Notes: a model not told the origin generated them from the letters alone. Counted from the first letter of the stretch, positions 50,219-59,570 are shown. The stretch is DNA of 64,000 bases from DZBG01 sp049241565 (GCA_049241565.1 JBMLQL010000009.1:71680-135679); one strand, 5' to 3'. Program-made: numbers and translations.

Positions 50219-51442
50219 ATGATGTACCTCAGCTCCCGTGTGAAAGGGATTCAAGATAGTATTACGATGAAGCTCAATGAGCAGGCCACGACACTGGCCG
50301 AAGAGGGAAAGCCAATTTATAATCTCTCTGGTGGCCAGCTTCCTATTAAGCCACCTGCCGAGCTGATGGAAAAAATTCATCACGAACTCAATTTTCTTAA
50401 GAGCTATCAGTATTCTTCTGTGACGGGGCATCCCGCTCTCAGAAAGAAATTCATGAAATATATCGCTACACAAAGAAAAATTTCACTGGAACTTCTTGAG
50501 AGTGAATTTGATTGTATCATTTCAAATGGATCAAAACATTCAATCTACAATAGTCTCGGGGCGCTCCTCGATCCAGGTGATGAGGTCGTTCTCTTTGCTC
50601 CTTATTGGGTCTCTTATCCAGAGATGATTAAGTTTTGGGGAGGACAATCAGTAATTGTTCGCTCAAATGTTTATGATGCCTTTGTCCCGGCCTTTGAGGA
50701 TTTAGAGCGAGTCATGACTCCAAGAACGAAAGTGATCATTCTTAATTCTCCTAATAATCCAAGTGGTGTTCATTATTCAGAATCATGGATGAGAGATTTT
50801 GTTGATTTTCTTCATCGTTATCCTGATGTCGTTGTAATTAGCGATGAAGTCTATTCTGAGCTTAATTATTTTGATCCTGCTCCCACTTATTTTTATCAAT
50901 ATGATCAAGAGCTTTTAAAAAGAACTATTATCATTCACTCTATTTCGAAATCTTTTGCGAGTGCAGGATTAAGAGTAGGGTATGCTATCGCTCCCAAGAA
51001 TGCAGTTACTGCGATGGGACGAATTCAAGGACAAACAACGTCTGGGGCCAGTAGTTTGATTCAACGATCTCTACTTGATGTAGATCTTCTTGCGGCCGAG
51101 AATTTTCTCACGCCAGTGAAAAAACATTTACGCAAAAATGCCTCTATCCTTCGTGAAAAATTTCGTGAAGGAAATCTTTCTCATTGCTGGTATCAGTCTC
51201 TTTCAGCTTTTTACTTCCTTTTGGATTTCTCAAGAGCCCCTATGTTTGAGCGCTTCTCTCAAACTGAAGGGGATCATTCGGTCAAGATAACTGAAGAAAT
51301 CCTTCAGATAGAGGGGATTGCCATGGTGCCAGGATCTGACTTCGGGATGCCAAATTCTGCTCGTATGTCTCTGACAATTGAGGAAGTTCCTTTCACGGAA
51401 GCCATGACTAAGCTAGTGAAGTATCTCAATCGCTCTAAATAG
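50219..51442 (+). CDS. Class I/II pyridoxal-phosphate aminotransferase
   Basis: This 407-residue protein is an aspartate aminotransferase-like enzyme: NLSGGQLPIKPP, YSSVTGHPALRKKF, LNSPNNPSGVHYS, ISDEVYSEL and SISKSFASAGLRVGYAI with the PLP Lys. Substrate is uncertain; aspartate, tyrosine and others fit. GAGAGG lies 7 bases before the ATG at 50219 (a second ATG follows directly). Three bases separate it from coaD, so both are in one operon. Confidence 0.9.
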   Translation: MMYLSSRVKGIQDSITMKLNEQATTLAEEGKPIYNLSGGQLPIKPPAELMEKIHHELNFLKSYQYSSVTGHPALRKKFMKYIATQRKISLELLESEFDCIISNGSKHSIYNSLGALLDPGDEVVLFAPYWVSYPEMIKFWGGQSVIVRSNVYDAFVPAFEDLERVMTPRTKVIILNSPNNPSGVHYSESWMRDFVDFLHRYPDVVVISDEVYSELNYFDPAPTYFYQYDQELLKRTIIIHSISKSFASAGLRVGYAIAPKNAVTAMGRIQGQTTSGASSLIQRSLLDVDLLAAENFLTPVKKHLRKNASILREKFREGNLSHCWYQSLSAFYFLLDFSRAPMFERFSQTEGDHSVKITEEILQIEGIAMVPGSDFGMPNSARMSLTIEEVPFTEAMTKLVKYLNRSK

Positions 51443-51469
51443 AATTTGCCCATCTAGGTAATTGCTAGT

Positions 51470-51493
51470 CCCTCTTCTAAAATAGAAGAAGGG
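51470..51493 (+). other. Hairpin that covers the ribosome binding site of the next lipoprotein gene
   Basis: CCCTCTTCTA (51470-51479), AAA, then TAGAAGAAGGG (51483-51493) with one bulged A. The 3' arm ends in the GGGGGA ribosome binding site (51491-51496) of the TTG start at 51501. It lacks the usual T tract of a terminator, so either a terminator-like end for the aminotransferase or a translational brake is possible. Confidence 0.55.
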
Positions 51494-51500
51494 GGAAATT

Positions 51501-52466
51501 TTGTCATACCTGAGTTTTATTCTCTGTTTATTTATTTTCGCCAGCTGTGCAAAAAAGTCTGACCAAGAGACAAGAGAGGCCATCGATAAGGCCCAGGCCT
51601 TTCTCACGTCCAATAAATGCCAAGATGCTATTGATGTTTTGGAAGAGAGTGGACTTGAGACAAGTGATCCTATCTTCGTTCAAGTTTATGCTTCGGCCTA
51701 TGCTTGTCGATCGGGATTTAGTGAAATTACTTTTTTTGCCTCTGATGTTCCCCTCATTGATTCAACGAACTCGACGACATTTTTTAAAAGTCTCACTACA
51801 CTTTCTACTTCTACTGAGACGAGTGCTGACTCAGCTTCATACTCAGATTTACTCACTGGGATTAATATTGTCCTGAACTCAGGAGGGGCAAGCTCTCCCT
51901 CGCAGGTCGCGCGGACTAGCTATTATGGAACTCGAAAGGCCGGTGATATTGGAACACAAGGCGTTTATATGCTTGTGGCCCAGCTTGGAAAATATCTTCA
52001 TCTCTACGGAAACGTGGACAGTACTGGGGATAAAGGAGCTGGAAGTTTTGGGTCTGAGTGTTTTGTGGCCTATGATGATCCTATTGCCCAGGCAGTAGTC
52101 GCGGCTCTTCCTGGAACTAATGCTTGTGATGGAGGAGATGCAGGACACCCTGATTTATCTCTGGCAGCCAGTGATCTCACAACGACCAAAAGAAGAATGT
52201 GTGAAGGCTTGATGATCATCACTAATCTAGCTGACACCCTAGGAAATATCAATCTGCCAAGTAATAGCTCTTTGGGAGATCTCTCCGATGTTCAAGACCT
52301 GGTTAATGATTATGTTGAGGATTTCTCGACATCTCCTGATCCGGATTTTGTGGCCTTGATTAATACTACCAAACAAAGTGATTGTGAGTCTTATATTAGT
52401 ACTCCTGCTAGATTTGCAAAGCTTCAGCAAATGTATGTGGCCCTCTTTGAAGCCAATTTAGAATAG
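51501..52466 (+). CDS. Lipoprotein of unknown function
   Basis: This 321-residue lipoprotein has a signal peptide with lipobox IFASCAKK (Cys about 16). Next comes a helical part with a TPR-like start (IDKAQAFLTSNKCQDAIDVLEESG), then an Asp/Ser/Thr-rich, mostly helical region with four or more Cys. The start is TTG with GGGGGA about 5 bases upstream. The gene is followed after 5 bases by an outer-membrane protein gene, so the pair may form an outer-membrane complex. Confidence 0.68.
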   Translation: MSYLSFILCLFIFASCAKKSDQETREAIDKAQAFLTSNKCQDAIDVLEESGLETSDPIFVQVYASAYACRSGFSEITFFASDVPLIDSTNSTTFFKSLTTLSTSTETSADSASYSDLLTGINIVLNSGGASSPSQVARTSYYGTRKAGDIGTQGVYMLVAQLGKYLHLYGNVDSTGDKGAGSFGSECFVAYDDPIAQAVVAALPGTNACDGGDAGHPDLSLAASDLTTTKRRMCEGLMIITNLADTLGNINLPSNSSLGDLSDVQDLVNDYVEDFSTSPDPDFVALINTTKQSDCESYISTPARFAKLQQMYVALFEANLE

Positions 52467-52471
52467 GTGGG

Positions 52472-53590
52472 ATGAAAAAAATGATCTCACTTATTATTCT
52501 TCTACTTAGTCAGCTTGCTTGGGGGATTGATAATCCTTATCTCCTTCGCTCTCCTCGCGGTCTTTTGATGGGTGATGCCTTCACTGCAGTTAATGATGAC
52601 GAGTTTACTCTCTTTTATAACCCGGCTTCTCTTGGAAGGCATCGTCGTGACCTCACCATGTATCCTTTCAATCCCACTTTCTCTGCCACCAATGTGTTGA
52701 GCGATATGGACCGCTTCGAAGATTTTCCAGACACACCTCAAGGAGCGGCAGAAGTTCTTATGGATTATCCGGTTCATGCTGGGGCCAGTATTGCTCCCGG
52801 ATTTAAGCTCTTTAATGTGGGTGTGACTTTTTTGGCCAGTGAGCAGATTGACGCCGTTTTAAAAAATCAAACTCGGCCGATGCTTGATGTGGATCTTCGT
52901 CAAGATAGAGGAGTCATGGTTGGTTTTGCAATTCCTTTATCGTTAAATCGTCTGAGTAAAAAATCATTTAGTGGTTCTCAAACTTCTCTGGGCGTTGGCG
53001 CCAAGTATATTGAACGAAAAGGTATCTCCGATACATATGCACTGACAGGACCTACAGTTTTGGACACTCTGGGACAAGATGAGGTGAATGATATTTTGCG
53101 AAGCCTAGGGACTGTTCGAGGAACCGCCTGGGGATTTGATGCGGGAATTGAACATATTGTTCGCTCTGGCCCATCACAATTTGTTTTCGGATTGGCGGCC
53201 CTTGATATCACAGACACGACTTTTAAAACGGAAGAAACCGAAGATAAACGTAAAGTGGCCGATATGAGATCACAGTTTAATCTCGGGATGAGTTTTGGCC
53301 AAGATTATAAGGTTTTTCATTATATTCTCTCTGCTGATGTTCGCGCTCTCAATGAACAGCAAGATTTTATGCGGCGAGTACGTGTAGGGGCAGAGGTTGG
53401 ATTTGGTCTCTTTTCTCTCATGGCCGGAATGAATAGCGGTTATTACAGCTATGGGGCCTCAGTGAACCTTGGATTTATTAAGGTAACTGCTGGATTTTAT
53501 GATCTCGAAATCGGAACAAGTTACAAACAGACGAAGTCTCGTCAGGGTCTGCTTTATCTTAGCTTATTTGACTTTTCATTCGATGCCTAA
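52472..53590 (+). CDS. Outer-membrane beta-barrel protein, PorV/FadL-like
   Basis: This 372-residue protein has a signal peptide (about 1-19, ending Ala-Trp-Gly). It then has the pattern of small outer-membrane barrels near the PorV/FadL group: SPRGLLMGDAFTAVNDDEFTLFYNPASLGR, where ANPAxLA-like residues sit in an Asn-Pro-Ala-Ser-Leu motif. Many alternating strands follow and the chain ends in aromatic Phe-rich strands. Role unknown; uptake of hydrophobic compounds or type IX-like export are alternatives. It may start at the ATG at 52472 or 52481. Confidence 0.7.
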   Translation: MKKMISLIILLLSQLAWGIDNPYLLRSPRGLLMGDAFTAVNDDEFTLFYNPASLGRHRRDLTMYPFNPTFSATNVLSDMDRFEDFPDTPQGAAEVLMDYPVHAGASIAPGFKLFNVGVTFLASEQIDAVLKNQTRPMLDVDLRQDRGVMVGFAIPLSLNRLSKKSFSGSQTSLGVGAKYIERKGISDTYALTGPTVLDTLGQDEVNDILRSLGTVRGTAWGFDAGIEHIVRSGPSQFVFGLAALDITDTTFKTEETEDKRKVADMRSQFNLGMSFGQDYKVFHYILSADVRALNEQQDFMRRVRVGAEVGFGLFSLMAGMNSGYYSYGASVNLGFIKVTAGFYDLEIGTSYKQTKSRQGLLYLSLFDFSFDA

Positions 53591-53644
53591 TTTTCTATCC
53601 TAAAATTAACACTCACAAACTTTCCACGGACCGGAGGAGTTTCT

Positions 53645-54964
53645 TTGAATAAAACGTTTATTTTAGATACAAACGTCCTACTACTTGATCCTCTAGCGAT
53701 TAATAAATTCGGCGCAGGCAACAAAGTTTTCTTACCTCTTACGGTTATCGAAGAGCTTGATCGCTTTAAAAAAGATCAAAGCGAAATCGGACGTAACGCT
53801 CGTTATTTCTCACGATTGATTGATGAACTTAGAAGCCAAGGCTCTCTCTTTGCTGGCTTCAAGATGGAGAACGGATCTACACTTCAAGTCAGTGTCGTGA
53901 AGGAGTATGTTGGTAAGTCGGCCATGGGGTTAAATGTTAACCTCAACGATAATATCATTCTTGCTTCTGCTCTTTCGCTGAAAGATTCTGGCGAGAACGT
54001 TACTCTCATTACTAAAGATATCAACCTTCGTCTGAAGTCAGATGCAGTTGGTGTTCACGCAGAAGACTACGAAACAACGGATATGACCACTGACGAGCTT
54101 TATACTGGTCAGCGCGTGATTGATTTTGATCTCGAAAAAATCGAAGAGTTCGAGCGTGAGAGATTTTTAAAGCTTAATCCAGGAGATATCACAGGGATTT
54201 ATCCAAATGAATATCTTGTACTGGTTGATCGTAATAATCCTTTCAAAAAAGTTTTAGGGCGATTCCATGCTAAGAAAGGAGGAATTGTTCCTCTGATCAA
54301 ACCTAAAGAAGGTGTATGGGGTATTCACCCGAAGAATATCGAGCAGCAATTTGCTTTTGATGCTCTTTTAAATAACGAGATTAATCTAGTTTCTCTTGTT
54401 GGTAAGGCCGGAACAGGGAAGACCCTTCTTGCTATTGCCGCAGGTCTTGAATGTGCGATCACAAAGCAAAATTACTCACGTGTTCTTGTGTCTCGTCCAA
54501 TCGTTCCTATGGGGCGTGATCTTGGATTCCTTCCGGGAGATATCTCTGAGAAGCTAGGTCCATGGATGCAGCCGATTTTTGATAATATCGATTTCTTATT
54601 TGGGAATCAACGTGCTCGTAATGAAATGACAACTTGGGATGAGCTTATTAATCAAGGTCTTCTCCATGTTGAGCCTTTAACTTATATTCGTGGCCGCTCT
54701 CTTCCTCAGCAGTTCATGATTGTGGACGAGTCTCAGAACTTAACTCCTCATGAGATTAAAACAATTATTACTCGTGCTGGTGAAGGAACAAAAATCGTTC
54801 TGACAGGAGACTCTGAGCAGATTGATAACCCTTATCTTGATGCGATTAACAACGGTCTAGTTTATACAATTGACCGACTAAAATCTGAAGAGATCGTGGC
54901 GCATGTTCGTCTTCAAGTGGGTGAGAGATCACCTCTATCTGAGATTGCTAGTAAGCTTCTATGA
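53645..54964 (+). CDS. PIN-PhoH family ATPase
   Basis: This 439-residue protein joins a PIN-type nuclease domain (1-145; FILDTNVLLLDP, EELDRFK and LNDNIILASAL supply the acidic residues) to a PhoH-type ATPase (about 230-435; Walker A VGKAGTGKTLLA, Walker B MIVDESQNLTPHE, and TGDSEQIDNP). The architecture matches PhoH2 proteins, which have RNA unwinding and cleavage activity. The TTG start at 53645 is supported by GGAGGAG 5 bases upstream. The stop overlaps the PilZ gene by 4 bases. Confidence 0.9.
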   Translation: MNKTFILDTNVLLLDPLAINKFGAGNKVFLPLTVIEELDRFKKDQSEIGRNARYFSRLIDELRSQGSLFAGFKMENGSTLQVSVVKEYVGKSAMGLNVNLNDNIILASALSLKDSGENVTLITKDINLRLKSDAVGVHAEDYETTDMTTDELYTGQRVIDFDLEKIEEFERERFLKLNPGDITGIYPNEYLVLVDRNNPFKKVLGRFHAKKGGIVPLIKPKEGVWGIHPKNIEQQFAFDALLNNEINLVSLVGKAGTGKTLLAIAAGLECAITKQNYSRVLVSRPIVPMGRDLGFLPGDISEKLGPWMQPIFDNIDFLFGNQRARNEMTTWDELINQGLLHVEPLTYIRGRSLPQQFMIVDESQNLTPHEIKTIITRAGEGTKIVLTGDSEQIDNPYLDAINNGLVYTIDRLKSEEIVAHVRLQVGERSPLSEIASKLL

Positions 54965-55536
54965 TTCCTACAACGAGAAATTATCAGCGTAAGCATTTAC
55001 GGGCCCCTTACAAAGGGCCTGTACTGTTTGCTGATGAGGACTTTGTTTTTAAGGCCACTGCCATCAATATCTCTGAGGGTGGACTTCTTCTTGATCAAAT
55101 GCCCCACTTTCCAGGTGAGGGAAATGTGCCATTGATGCTCTCTATTCCTCAGTTTCCTTATTTTAAGAATTTTTCTCTCTTAAAAATGCAAACTTTCTCT
55201 CATGATTTATTTGCTAAAAAAATTGTAAGGGTCAAGGCCATGATGGTTCGTCGCGAGCAGGCGATTCAATCAGTGGATAATGTTTTTCGCTCACGCTTTG
55301 GACTTATATTTTCTGAGATTGATCCCAAAGATCAAAAGATCATTGATGATTATGTGACAACATTTGCCAGTAATCTGGTTTATCTACAGACAATGATTGA
55401 TAGCTTTAATACGGATGAAGAAATGAAGTTTAAGGCTCGGTCCCTGGCCACAATCTTGGGATACAAGGATATCGAAAAAATTGCTCTTTTGAGGTCTCTT
55501 GTGACCCATGATTATCGCTCTCTACAGTGGCTTTAA
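54961..55536 (+). CDS. PilZ-domain protein, likely cyclic-di-GMP receptor
   Basis: This 191-residue protein has a PilZ domain in the first 115 residues: NYQRKHLRAPYKG gives the RxxxR motif and INISEGGLLL the N/DxSxxG motif, so the cyclic-di-GMP binding residues are intact. The C-terminal 60 residues are helical and of unknown role. It is translationally coupled to the PIN-PhoH gene by an ATGA overlap. Receivers of this type control motility, adhesion or the predatory cycle in Bdellovibrio-like bacteria. The 3' end overlaps the convergent lipoprotein gene by 15 bases. Confidence 0.82.
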   Translation: MIPTTRNYQRKHLRAPYKGPVLFADEDFVFKATAINISEGGLLLDQMPHFPGEGNVPLMLSIPQFPYFKNFSLLKMQTFSHDLFAKKIVRVKAMMVRREQAIQSVDNVFRSRFGLIFSEIDPKDQKIIDDYVTTFASNLVYLQTMIDSFNTDEEMKFKARSLATILGYKDIEKIALLRSLVTHDYRSLQWL

Positions 55537-56067
55537 TTCTTCTACTCGCATCTGTTGACAGATTTCTGGTAAAGGCAGACCTTCGAAGGCAACAGGAGTA
55601 AATTTAGAGACTCGGCATTCTCTTTTTTTATAACGATTAATTTTAACATTGATGAGATCATCACGGCGAGCACCCTCACGGCCATAATCACAAACCACTT
55701 GAACCACAGCTAATTCTTCTTTGCTCTTTTTATGAGAAATGGTGACTTCATATTCTTCACGGTAGTATGACCAATATTCGCGAACAAATTTCGGAGTATT
55801 GAGAACTGTAGATGTTAATTTGGTTGCTTTTGTTTTGATTGGCGCTGCTTCAGGAAATCTTTCTTTAAGAAATTCTAAGGCCTCTTTATTTCCATAAACG
55901 CAAAGGGCTTCACGAGAAGTGTAATTTAAGAATTGATCAACATCACCGCGCTCAATAGATTCGTGGATCTTTTCAAGGATCGCCACAGGATTATTTTTAA
56001 ACCCAAATCCATGAGGATCACAGGCCGATACTAAAAATAATGTGATGAGGATCACTAGGCTTTTCAC
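55522..56067 (-). CDS. Lipoprotein of unknown function
   Basis: This 181-residue lipoprotein has a signal peptide and lipobox FLVSACDP (Cys about 16). The mature part looks like a cystatin/NTF2-like alpha+beta fold: a helix (AILEKIHESIERGDVDQFLN) followed by beta strands. Several Cys are present (Leu-Cys-Val, Val-Cys-Asp, Glu-Cys-Arg, Ile-Cys-Gln). No known family. The start is GTG at 56067 with GGAG about 10 bases upstream. Confidence 0.6.
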   Translation of the reverse strand: MKSLVILITLFLVSACDPHGFGFKNNPVAILEKIHESIERGDVDQFLNYTSREALCVYGNKEALEFLKERFPEAAPIKTKATKLTSTVLNTPKFVREYWSYYREEYEVTISHKKSKEELAVVQVVCDYGREGARRDDLINVKINRYKKRECRVSKFTPVAFEGLPLPEICQQMRVEELKPL

Positions 56068-56163
56068 GTTTTATTTTCTCCAATAAAAAAATTCTTTTCT
56101 ATTATGAGAACAAAACGTCCTGAGCGGGGAAAAATTGTAAAAAATACAAACCTAAATTCAAGC

Positions 56164-56190
56164 TTTAGAGGGAGAAAATCTCCCTCTAAA
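56164..56190 (-). terminator. Strong hairpin downstream of the 99-residue gene
   Basis: TTTAGAGGGAGA (56164-56175) and TCTCCCTCTAAA (56179-56190) form a perfect 12-bp stem with a 3-base loop, 9 bases past the stop of the minus-strand gene. There is no long T tract on either side, so it may be an atypical terminator or an mRNA-stabilising hairpin. Confidence 0.55.
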
Positions 56191-56198
56191 AAAGCTGT

Positions 56199-56498
56199 TT
56201 AGAGCATGGTTTCGATCTTTGAGCCGAGGTTTCTCTCCATCTCGCTGATTTTAGAACTCCATTCGCCATCTGAGCGCAGAGCGATCTCTTTGAGAACCAT
56301 TTGACCCTTTAAGAAATAGTCTTTGCCGTACACATCAGCTGAGTACTCTTCTAAGAGGTAATTAACCTCATTTTCAAGTTGTGAGTGATCTAGCCCTCCC
56401 AGATACTCACTGTACTGCTGCTGAGACCTTCTAAGCAGCGTATTCTCTTTGTACTGTCCTAGCGAGACAACATTCGTAGTCCCCAACTTCTGAATCAT
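56199..56498 (-). CDS. Small soluble protein of unknown function
   Basis: This 99-residue, mostly helical and charged protein has no recognised family and no signal peptide. Its start has a strong ribosome binding site, GAGGGGAT directly before the ATG. It is followed by a strong hairpin. The gap of 247 bases between it and the peroxiredoxin gene holds that gene's terminator and probably its own promoter, but I could not pick convincing hexamers. Confidence 0.6.
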   Translation of the reverse strand: MIQKLGTTNVVSLGQYKENTLLRRSQQQYSEYLGGLDHSQLENEVNYLLEEYSADVYGKDYFLKGQMVLKEIALRSDGEWSSKISEMERNLGSKIETML

Positions 56499-56696
56499 AT
56501 CCCCTCATTTTGAATGACCTTCAAGTCCATTTTGTGGCCATCACCCCGGTTATTAATCGCAAATCTGCGGCCAATATAAAAAGGGGGAGAGACCCTGACA
56601 ACAAGACTCTTTTAAAAACCTAGGCTTATGTAAAGATTACTGATTATGCGGTGCTTTTGCGGGTGGATTTTTACATTATTTAGAGTGAAAACCATG

Positions 56697-56724
56697 TAAA
56701 AAAGGGGGGCCAGATAGGCCCCCT
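56697..56724 (-). terminator. Rho-independent terminator of the peroxiredoxin gene
   Basis: On the minus strand GGGGGCC (56723-56717) pairs with GGCCCCC (56711-56705) around a 5-base loop, followed by CTTTTTT. It is 22 bases after the peroxiredoxin stop. Confidence 0.85.
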
Positions 56725-56745
56725 ATGGTGTCAATTAAGGACAGA

Positions 56746-57330
56746 TTAGTTGTGCTTTTTGAACCAAGTTTTTGAACCTGCAGTATCTGGCTTCATTGTA
56801 TCATCACCTTTTTTCCAGTTCGCTGGGCATACTTCCCCAGATTTTGCTGTGAATTGGTAAGCTTCAACTAGGCGAAGAGTCTCTTCAACATTACGGCCTA
56901 CTGAGAGGTTGTTGATTGTTGAATGTTGAACAACATCTTTATCATCAATAATGAATAGACCACGAAGAGCAACTGAATCATTCACAAGAACTTCATAGTC
57001 ACGAGCGATTTTTTTATCTAGGTCAGCAAGGATAGGGTATTTCACTTCACCAAGACCACCATCGTTACGAGGTTGTTTTGTCCAGGCCATGTGAGAGAAA
57101 GCTGAATCTACTGAACAAGCAATAAGCTCACAACCAGCAGCTTTGAATTTTTCAACAGCATCAGAGTAGGCCACAAGCTCTGTAGGGCATACAAATGTGA
57201 AGTCGAGAGGGTAGAAGAAAAGAACTTTCCACTTACCTTTATAATCATCAAGAGAAATTGTTTTTACTGCACCATTAATAAGTGCATCTGCTTTGAAAAA
57301 GGGAGCGGGATTACCTACGATTCTTGCCAT
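56746..57330 (-). CDS. 2-Cys peroxiredoxin
   Basis: This 194-residue thioredoxin-fold protein has the peroxidatic motif YPLDFTFVCPTELVAYSD and the resolving Cys region EVCPANWKKGDDTMKP near the C-terminus. It belongs to the typical 2-Cys (AhpC/Prx1) group and reduces hydrogen and organic peroxides using a thiol partner. No AhpF gene is adjacent. AAGGAG lies 6 bases before the ATG. It is a single-gene unit with its own terminator. Confidence 0.95.
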   Translation of the reverse strand: MARIVGNPAPFFKADALINGAVKTISLDDYKGKWKVLFFYPLDFTFVCPTELVAYSDAVEKFKAAGCELIACSVDSAFSHMAWTKQPRNDGGLGEVKYPILADLDKKIARDYEVLVNDSVALRGLFIIDDKDVVQHSTINNLSVGRNVEETLRLVEAYQFTAKSGEVCPANWKKGDDTMKPDTAGSKTWFKKHN

Positions 57331-57384
57331 ACGTGACTCCTTAAGTTGAGTAATAAAAGGCTTGTTAATAATTTCAATGGACTG

Positions 57385-57412
57385 ACATTACCCCAGAGTT
57401 ACAAAATTTCAA
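57385..57412 (-). promoter_or_regulatory. Possible promoter of the peroxiredoxin gene
   Basis: On the minus strand TTGAAA (57412-57407), 16 bases, TAATGT (57390-57385). The leader would be about 48 bases. The gap 57331-57561 also must hold the clpP promoter, but I could not identify one with confidence. Confidence 0.35.
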
Positions 57413-57561
57413 GTCTGGGAGTGTCTTACCCTTGCCTTTTAGAAACCCTTGCCCATCTTTTGTTTATCAGTATTTGGGCCTAAATTAAGACTCAAGAAAT
57501 CATTTTAAAAACCGATAAGGTTGAACAAACAGATCAACTATATCATTGAAAAGGATCTCGC

Positions 57562-58182
57562 ATGACTACGCCAATGGGCTACATCCCAAACCCTATCGTT
57601 ATTGAACAGACTGCTCGTGGCGAGCGTCAATATGATATCTACTCGAGACTTTTATTAGACCGCATTATCTTCTTGGGAACTGAGGTGAATGATACTGTGG
57701 CCAATTTACTCGTAGCGCAGATGTTATTTTTGGAACAATCAGATCCAGAAGCGCCAATTCACTTTTATATTAATTCTCCAGGCGGTAGTGTGTACGCCGG
57801 TCTTGGGATCTACGATCTTATGCAACACGTGAGCTGTCCGGTTTACACTTATTGTGTAGGTCTGGCCGCTTCTATGGGATCTCTTCTTCTGCAAGCAGGG
57901 ACTCCAGGACATAGATACTCTATGCCTCACTCACGAATCATGATTCACCAACCACTAGGTGGAGCGAGAGGGCAGGCGACAGATATTGAAATTCAGGCCC
58001 GCGAGATTCTTGATCTCAAGAAGCAATTGAATAATATCTATGTGAAGCATACTGGACGTAAGTATGAAGAAATCGAAAAAGCGTGTGACCGAGATAATTA
58101 TCTCTCACCATATCAGGCCAAAGAATTTGGACTTATTGATGTGATTATTGAACCTAAAGGCAAAGTAGTTAAGAAAGACTAA
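57562..58182 (+). CDS. clpP: ATP-dependent Clp protease proteolytic subunit
   Basis: This 206-residue serine protease has the ClpP motifs FYINSPGGSVYAGLGIYD, GLAASMGSLLLQAG (catalytic Ser) and RIMIHQPLGGARGQATD (catalytic His), with the Asp near EEIEKACDRDNYL. It forms the 14-subunit chamber fed by ClpX, encoded 21 bases downstream. AAAAGGA precedes the ATG. No trigger factor gene is upstream, unlike the usual tig-clpP-clpX order. Confidence 0.98.
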   Translation: MTTPMGYIPNPIVIEQTARGERQYDIYSRLLLDRIIFLGTEVNDTVANLLVAQMLFLEQSDPEAPIHFYINSPGGSVYAGLGIYDLMQHVSCPVYTYCVGLAASMGSLLLQAGTPGHRYSMPHSRIMIHQPLGGARGQATDIEIQAREILDLKKQLNNIYVKHTGRKYEEIEKACDRDNYLSPYQAKEFGLIDVIIEPKGKVVKKD

Positions 58183-58203
58183 TAGGAAAAAGGGCCAAAT
58201 TCC

Positions 58204-59523
58204 ATGAGCAAAGACAAAATGGGTGGAAGTTACGGAGCACTAAACTGTAACTTCTGTGGAAAATCTCAGAAAGAAGTAAAAAAATTGATCGCAGGGCCCG
58301 GTGTCTACATTTGTGATGAATGTATCGAACTCTGTAATGACATTATCTATGAAGATTCAGTGAAAGCTGTTTCAAAAGCTTCACTAGATAACGTTCCTAA
58401 ACCTCACGAAATTAAACTTCACCTTGATCAATATGTGATTGGACAAGATCGCGCTAAGAAAATTATTTCTGTGGCCGTTCATAACCACTATAAGCGTATT
58501 GCTCATAAACCTTCAGGTCGTGAAGGGGATGAAGTTGAGCTAGCAAAATCTAATATTCTTCTCGCCGGACCTACAGGTTCAGGGAAGACTCTTATTGCTC
58601 AATCTCTTGCTAAATATCTCAATGTTCCTTTTGCTATCTGTGATGCAACAACACTAACGGAAGCAGGGTATGTTGGGGAAGATGTTGAGAACGTTATTCT
58701 CTCTCTTCTTCAAAACTGTGACTTCGATGTAGAGCGTGCTCAGCGTGGGATCGTTTACGTCGATGAGATTGACAAAATTGCCCGTAAGTCTGAAAACGCA
58801 TCGATCACTCGTGACGTTTCTGGAGAGGGTGTTCAGCAAGCACTTCTTAAACTAGTGGAAGGTTCTGTGGCCAATGTTCCACCGAAAGGCGGACGTAAGC
58901 ATCCACAGCAAGAGTATATCCAAGTTGATACTCGTAATATTCTTTTCATTTGTGCGGGAGCCTTTGTTGGTCTTGATAAGATTGTTGAGAAACGTCTGAC
59001 AAAATCAAAATCAGTAGGATTAACATCTAATAATACTGAGAAGAAAGAGTCTAAATCTCATCTTGAAACTCTAGGAGCTATTGAGCCTGAGGATTTAGTG
59101 AGATTCGGTCTTATTCCAGAGTTTATTGGACGTCTTCCAGTGACAGCGATGCTAGAAGAACTCGATGAAGCCGCTCTTGTTCAGATTTTAACTGAACCGA
59201 AAAATGCGGTGATCAAGCAGTATCAAAAACTTTTTGATTTTGATGGAATTGATCTTGAGTTTACTGAAGATGCTATTAAAGAAGTGGCACAAACAGCTCT
59301 TCGTCGTAAAACTGGGGCCCGTGGTCTTCGTGCTATTCTTGAGCAAGTGATGCTTGATGTAATGTATGACCTTCCTGGAAACGATAAAGTCGTGAAATGT
59401 ACTATTACTAAAGAATCGATTACTGGTGAGGGCCGTCCTATTCTTGAGGAAGGGGATAAAGCCGCTAAAGCCGCTGCGAAAGCATCGGTTAAAGGTGCCA
59501 AAAAGATCGAAAACGCTTCATAA
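58204..59523 (+). CDS. clpX: ATP-dependent Clp protease ATP-binding subunit ClpX
   Basis: This 439-residue unfoldase has the N-terminal zinc finger (CNFCGKSQKEVKKL, then CDECIELC). Walker A is LLAGPTGSGKTL, Walker B is IVYVDEIDKIA, the pore-1 loop is GYVG, and the ClpP-contact IGF-type loop region and sensor motifs follow. It presents unfolded substrates to ClpP. The C-terminal tail is rich in Ala/Lys. The gene is followed by a terminator and then lon, an order common in bacteria. Confidence 0.98.
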   Translation: MSKDKMGGSYGALNCNFCGKSQKEVKKLIAGPGVYICDECIELCNDIIYEDSVKAVSKASLDNVPKPHEIKLHLDQYVIGQDRAKKIISVAVHNHYKRIAHKPSGREGDEVELAKSNILLAGPTGSGKTLIAQSLAKYLNVPFAICDATTLTEAGYVGEDVENVILSLLQNCDFDVERAQRGIVYVDEIDKIARKSENASITRDVSGEGVQQALLKLVEGSVANVPPKGGRKHPQQEYIQVDTRNILFICAGAFVGLDKIVEKRLTKSKSVGLTSNNTEKKESKSHLETLGAIEPEDLVRFGLIPEFIGRLPVTAMLEELDEAALVQILTEPKNAVIKQYQKLFDFDGIDLEFTEDAIKEVAQTALRRKTGARGLRAILEQVMLDVMYDLPGNDKVVKCTITKESITGEGRPILEEGDKAAKAAAKASVKGAKKIENAS

Positions 59524-59570
59524 GTCCTTATAATTTCTGACATTCTGGGGCCATTTTGGCCATCCATAAA

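Noticed and set aside
56499..56745. Possible small RNA in the gap between the 99-residue gene and peroxiredoxin
   Set aside because: The only strong structure is the peroxiredoxin terminator; I see no independent promoter-terminator pair.
57511..57518. ACCGATAA upstream of clpP as a FliA promoter
   Set aside because: No TAAA element at the required distance on the 5' side.
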